From Bradyrhizobium sp. CCGUVB4N (lineage in GTDB: Bacteria; Pseudomonadota; Alphaproteobacteria; Rhizobiales; Xanthobacteraceae): a stretch of 64,000 nucleotides of DNA. This document shows positions 62,701 through 64,000 of this stretch, piece after piece. The notes below the pieces were generated by a model. That model ran no database searches and was not told where the DNA came from. It saw nothing but the letters and a program-made list of their open reading frames with translations. Made by a program: the position numbers and the translations under genes. Where the stretch lies: assembly GCF_024199945.1 (NCBI RefSeq), contig NZ_JANADP010000001.1:5208001-5272000 (forward strand). The letters run 5' to 3'. Numbering within the stretch: position 1 is the stretch's first letter; the number at the start of each line of letters is the position of its first letter.

Positions 62701-64000
62701 TGCTTCGCCGCCGCTGCGATGAACGAGGCGAACAGCGGGTGCGGCTCGAACGGCCGCGACTTCAGTTCGGGGTGGAACTGGACGCCGATGAACCAGGGGT
62801 GATCCTCGTACTCGACGATCTCCGGCAGCACGCCGTCAGGCGAGAGGCCGGAGAATTTCAGGCCGTGCTGCTCGAGGCGGTCCTTGTAGGCGGTGTTGAC
62901 CTCGTAGCGATGGCGATGGCGTTCCGAAATCTCGGTCGCGCCGCCATAGACCTGCGAGACGCGGCTGCCGCGATTGAGCGCGGCGGGATAAGCGCCAAGC
63001 CGCATAGTGCCGCCGAGATCGCCGGCCTGCGAGCGCTTCTCGAGCTCATTGCCGCGCAGCCATTCCGTCATCAGGCCGACCAGCGGCTCCTTGGTCGGAC
63101 CGAACTCGGTGGAGTTGGCCTCCTCGATGCCGACGAGGTTTCGCGCCGCCTCGATAACAGCCATCTGCATGCCGAAGCAGATGCCGAAATACGGCACGTC
63201 GCGCTCGCGCGCGAACTGCGCCGCCTTGATCTTGCCTTCCGCGCCGCGCTGGCCGAAGCCGCCCGGCACCAGGATGCCGTTGACGTGCTCGAGGAACGGC
63301 GCCGGATCTTCCTTCTCGAAGATCTCGCTCTCGATCCAGTCGAGATTGACCTTCACCTTGTTGGCGATGCCGCCATGCGAGAGCGCCTCGATCAGCGACT
63401 TATACGCATCCTTCATGCCGGTGTATTTGCCGACGATGGCGATGGTGACATCGCCCTCGGGATTACGGATACGCTCGTTGATCTGGTGCCAGCTCTTGAG
63501 CACCGGCGGGATGCGCGATTCGATGCCGAAGGCGGCGAGCACTTCGTCGTCGAGGCCTGCCGCATGATAGGCTTCGGGCACGGCGTAGATGCTGTCAGCG
63601 TCGCGCGCCTCGATCACGGCACTCTCGCGCACGTTACAGAACAGGCCGAGCTTGCGCCGCTCTTCCTTCGGGATCTCGCGATCGGTGCGGCAGAGCAGGA
63701 TGTCCGGCTGGATGCCGATCGAACGCAGCTCCTTCACCGAGTGCTGCGTCGGCTTGGTCTTCAGTTCGCCCGCGCTCGGGATGTAAGGCAGCAGCGTGAG
63801 ATGGATGTAGATGGCGTGATCGCGCGGCAGCTCGTTCTTGAGCTGGCGGATCGCCTCGAAGAACGGCAGGCCTTCGATGTCGCCGACGGTGCCGCCGATC
63901 TCGACCAGTACGAAATCGTAATCGTCATTGCCGGAGAGGACGAACTCCTTGATCGCGTTGGTGACGTGCGGCACCACCTGGATGGTCGCGCCGAGATAAT
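62685..64000 (-). CDS. pyrG: CTP synthase (partial, N-terminus off the right edge)
   Basis: About 438 C-terminal residues of a protein of about 540. It makes CTP from UTP, ATP and glutamine. The fragment starts in the synthetase domain (YLGATIQVVPHVTNAIKEF, DFVLVEIGGTVGDIEG) and includes LLPYIPSAGELKTKPTQHSV. The class I glutamine amidotransferase domain has the Cys nucleophile in YFGICFGMQMAV and the His-Glu pair in QFHPELKSRP. The frame is open to the window edge, so the apparent start at 63977 is not the real one. Confidence 0.95.
   Translation of the reverse strand, partial: YLGATIQVVPHVTNAIKEFVLSGNDDYDFVLVEIGGTVGDIEGLPFFEAIRQLKNELPRDHAIYIHLTLLPYIPSAGELKTKPTQHSVKELRSIGIQPDILLCRTDREIPKEERRKLGLFCNVRESAVIEARDADSIYAVPEAYHAAGLDDEVLAAFGIESRIPPVLKSWHQINERIRNPEGDVTIAIVGKYTGMKDAYKSLIEALSHGGIANKVKVNLDWIESEIFEKEDPAPFLEHVNGILVPGGFGQRGAEGKIKAAQFARERDVPYFGICFGMQMAVIEAARNLVGIEEANSTEFGPTKEPLVGLMTEWLRGNELEKRSQAGDLGGTMRLGAYPAALNRGSRVSQVYGGATEISERHRHRYEVNTAYKDRLEQHGLKFSGLSPDGVLPEIVEYEDHPWFIGVQFHPELKSRPFEPHPLFASFIAAAAKQSRLV

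Overview
The window looks like chromosomal DNA of a Bradyrhizobium or close relative (Alphaproteobacteria, Hyphomicrobiales). The signs are very high G+C with many long antisense shadow frames, an ExoR protein of the rhizobial type, the pdhA-pdhB-pdhC-lpdA order with a lipoyl domain fused to PdhB, FtsB and enolase nearby, FixJ-type regulators, a large transport and catabolic gene set, and intergenic palindromic repeats of a kind I associate with Bradyrhizobium genomes. No tRNA, rRNA, CRISPR array, transposase or prophage gene was seen. The genus call is inference from gene content.

Layout. 0-5 kb: a truncated membrane/PAS signalling gene, xthA, then exoR overlapping the end of ilvD. 5-9 kb: a nickel/cobalt efflux pair rcnR-rcnA with an operator inside its promoter, a duplicated DUF1259 protein and a Cj0069-type ATP-grasp protein. 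9-14 kb: an aldaric-acid cluster (SnoaL-like protein, RraA-like aldolase, talarate/galactarate dehydratase, ACS-type MFS) with a divergent LysR regulator. 14-17 kb: cbtB-cbtA and small conserved genes. 16-22.4 kb: an aromatic-degradation cluster (FAD hydroxylase, extradiol dioxygenase, FAH hydrolase, MFS, cytochrome b561) with a divergent GntR regulator. 22.4-29 kb: a small lipoprotein with a candidate EcfG stress promoter, an adenylate cyclase, a lytic transglycosylase, and a run of four tiny genes, three of them four-cysteine zinc-finger-like proteins.

29-35 kb: a four-PAS histidine kinase with two FixJ-like response regulators, a Bug-type binding protein and a threonine-synthase-like enzyme. 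35-41.5 kb: the pyruvate dehydrogenase operon, carrying a cytosine-deaminase-like gene, a DUF5076 gene and a small membrane protein. 41.5-51 kb: periplasmic GlpQ, an aldehyde dehydrogenase with an AcoR-like regulator lacking the AAA+ domain, ftsB, an FMN reductase, an exported MBL-fold hydrolase with a structured leader, an MDR dehydrogenase and eno. 51-64 kb: queF, a ModA-like protein, UspA, a chemotaxis receptor, an MFS gene coupled to kdsA, NIPSNAP, an OmpR/HK pair followed by a Pmt-like methyltransferase, a TPR protein, and pyrG, which runs off the right edge.

The points most worth a second look are the SD-sequestering three-way-junction leader before the MBL hydrolase (48371-48438), the four-gene Cys4 mini-operon (27504-28676), the leaderless rcnR promoter with embedded operator, and the AAA-less AcoR-like regulator beside a near-perfect palindrome.
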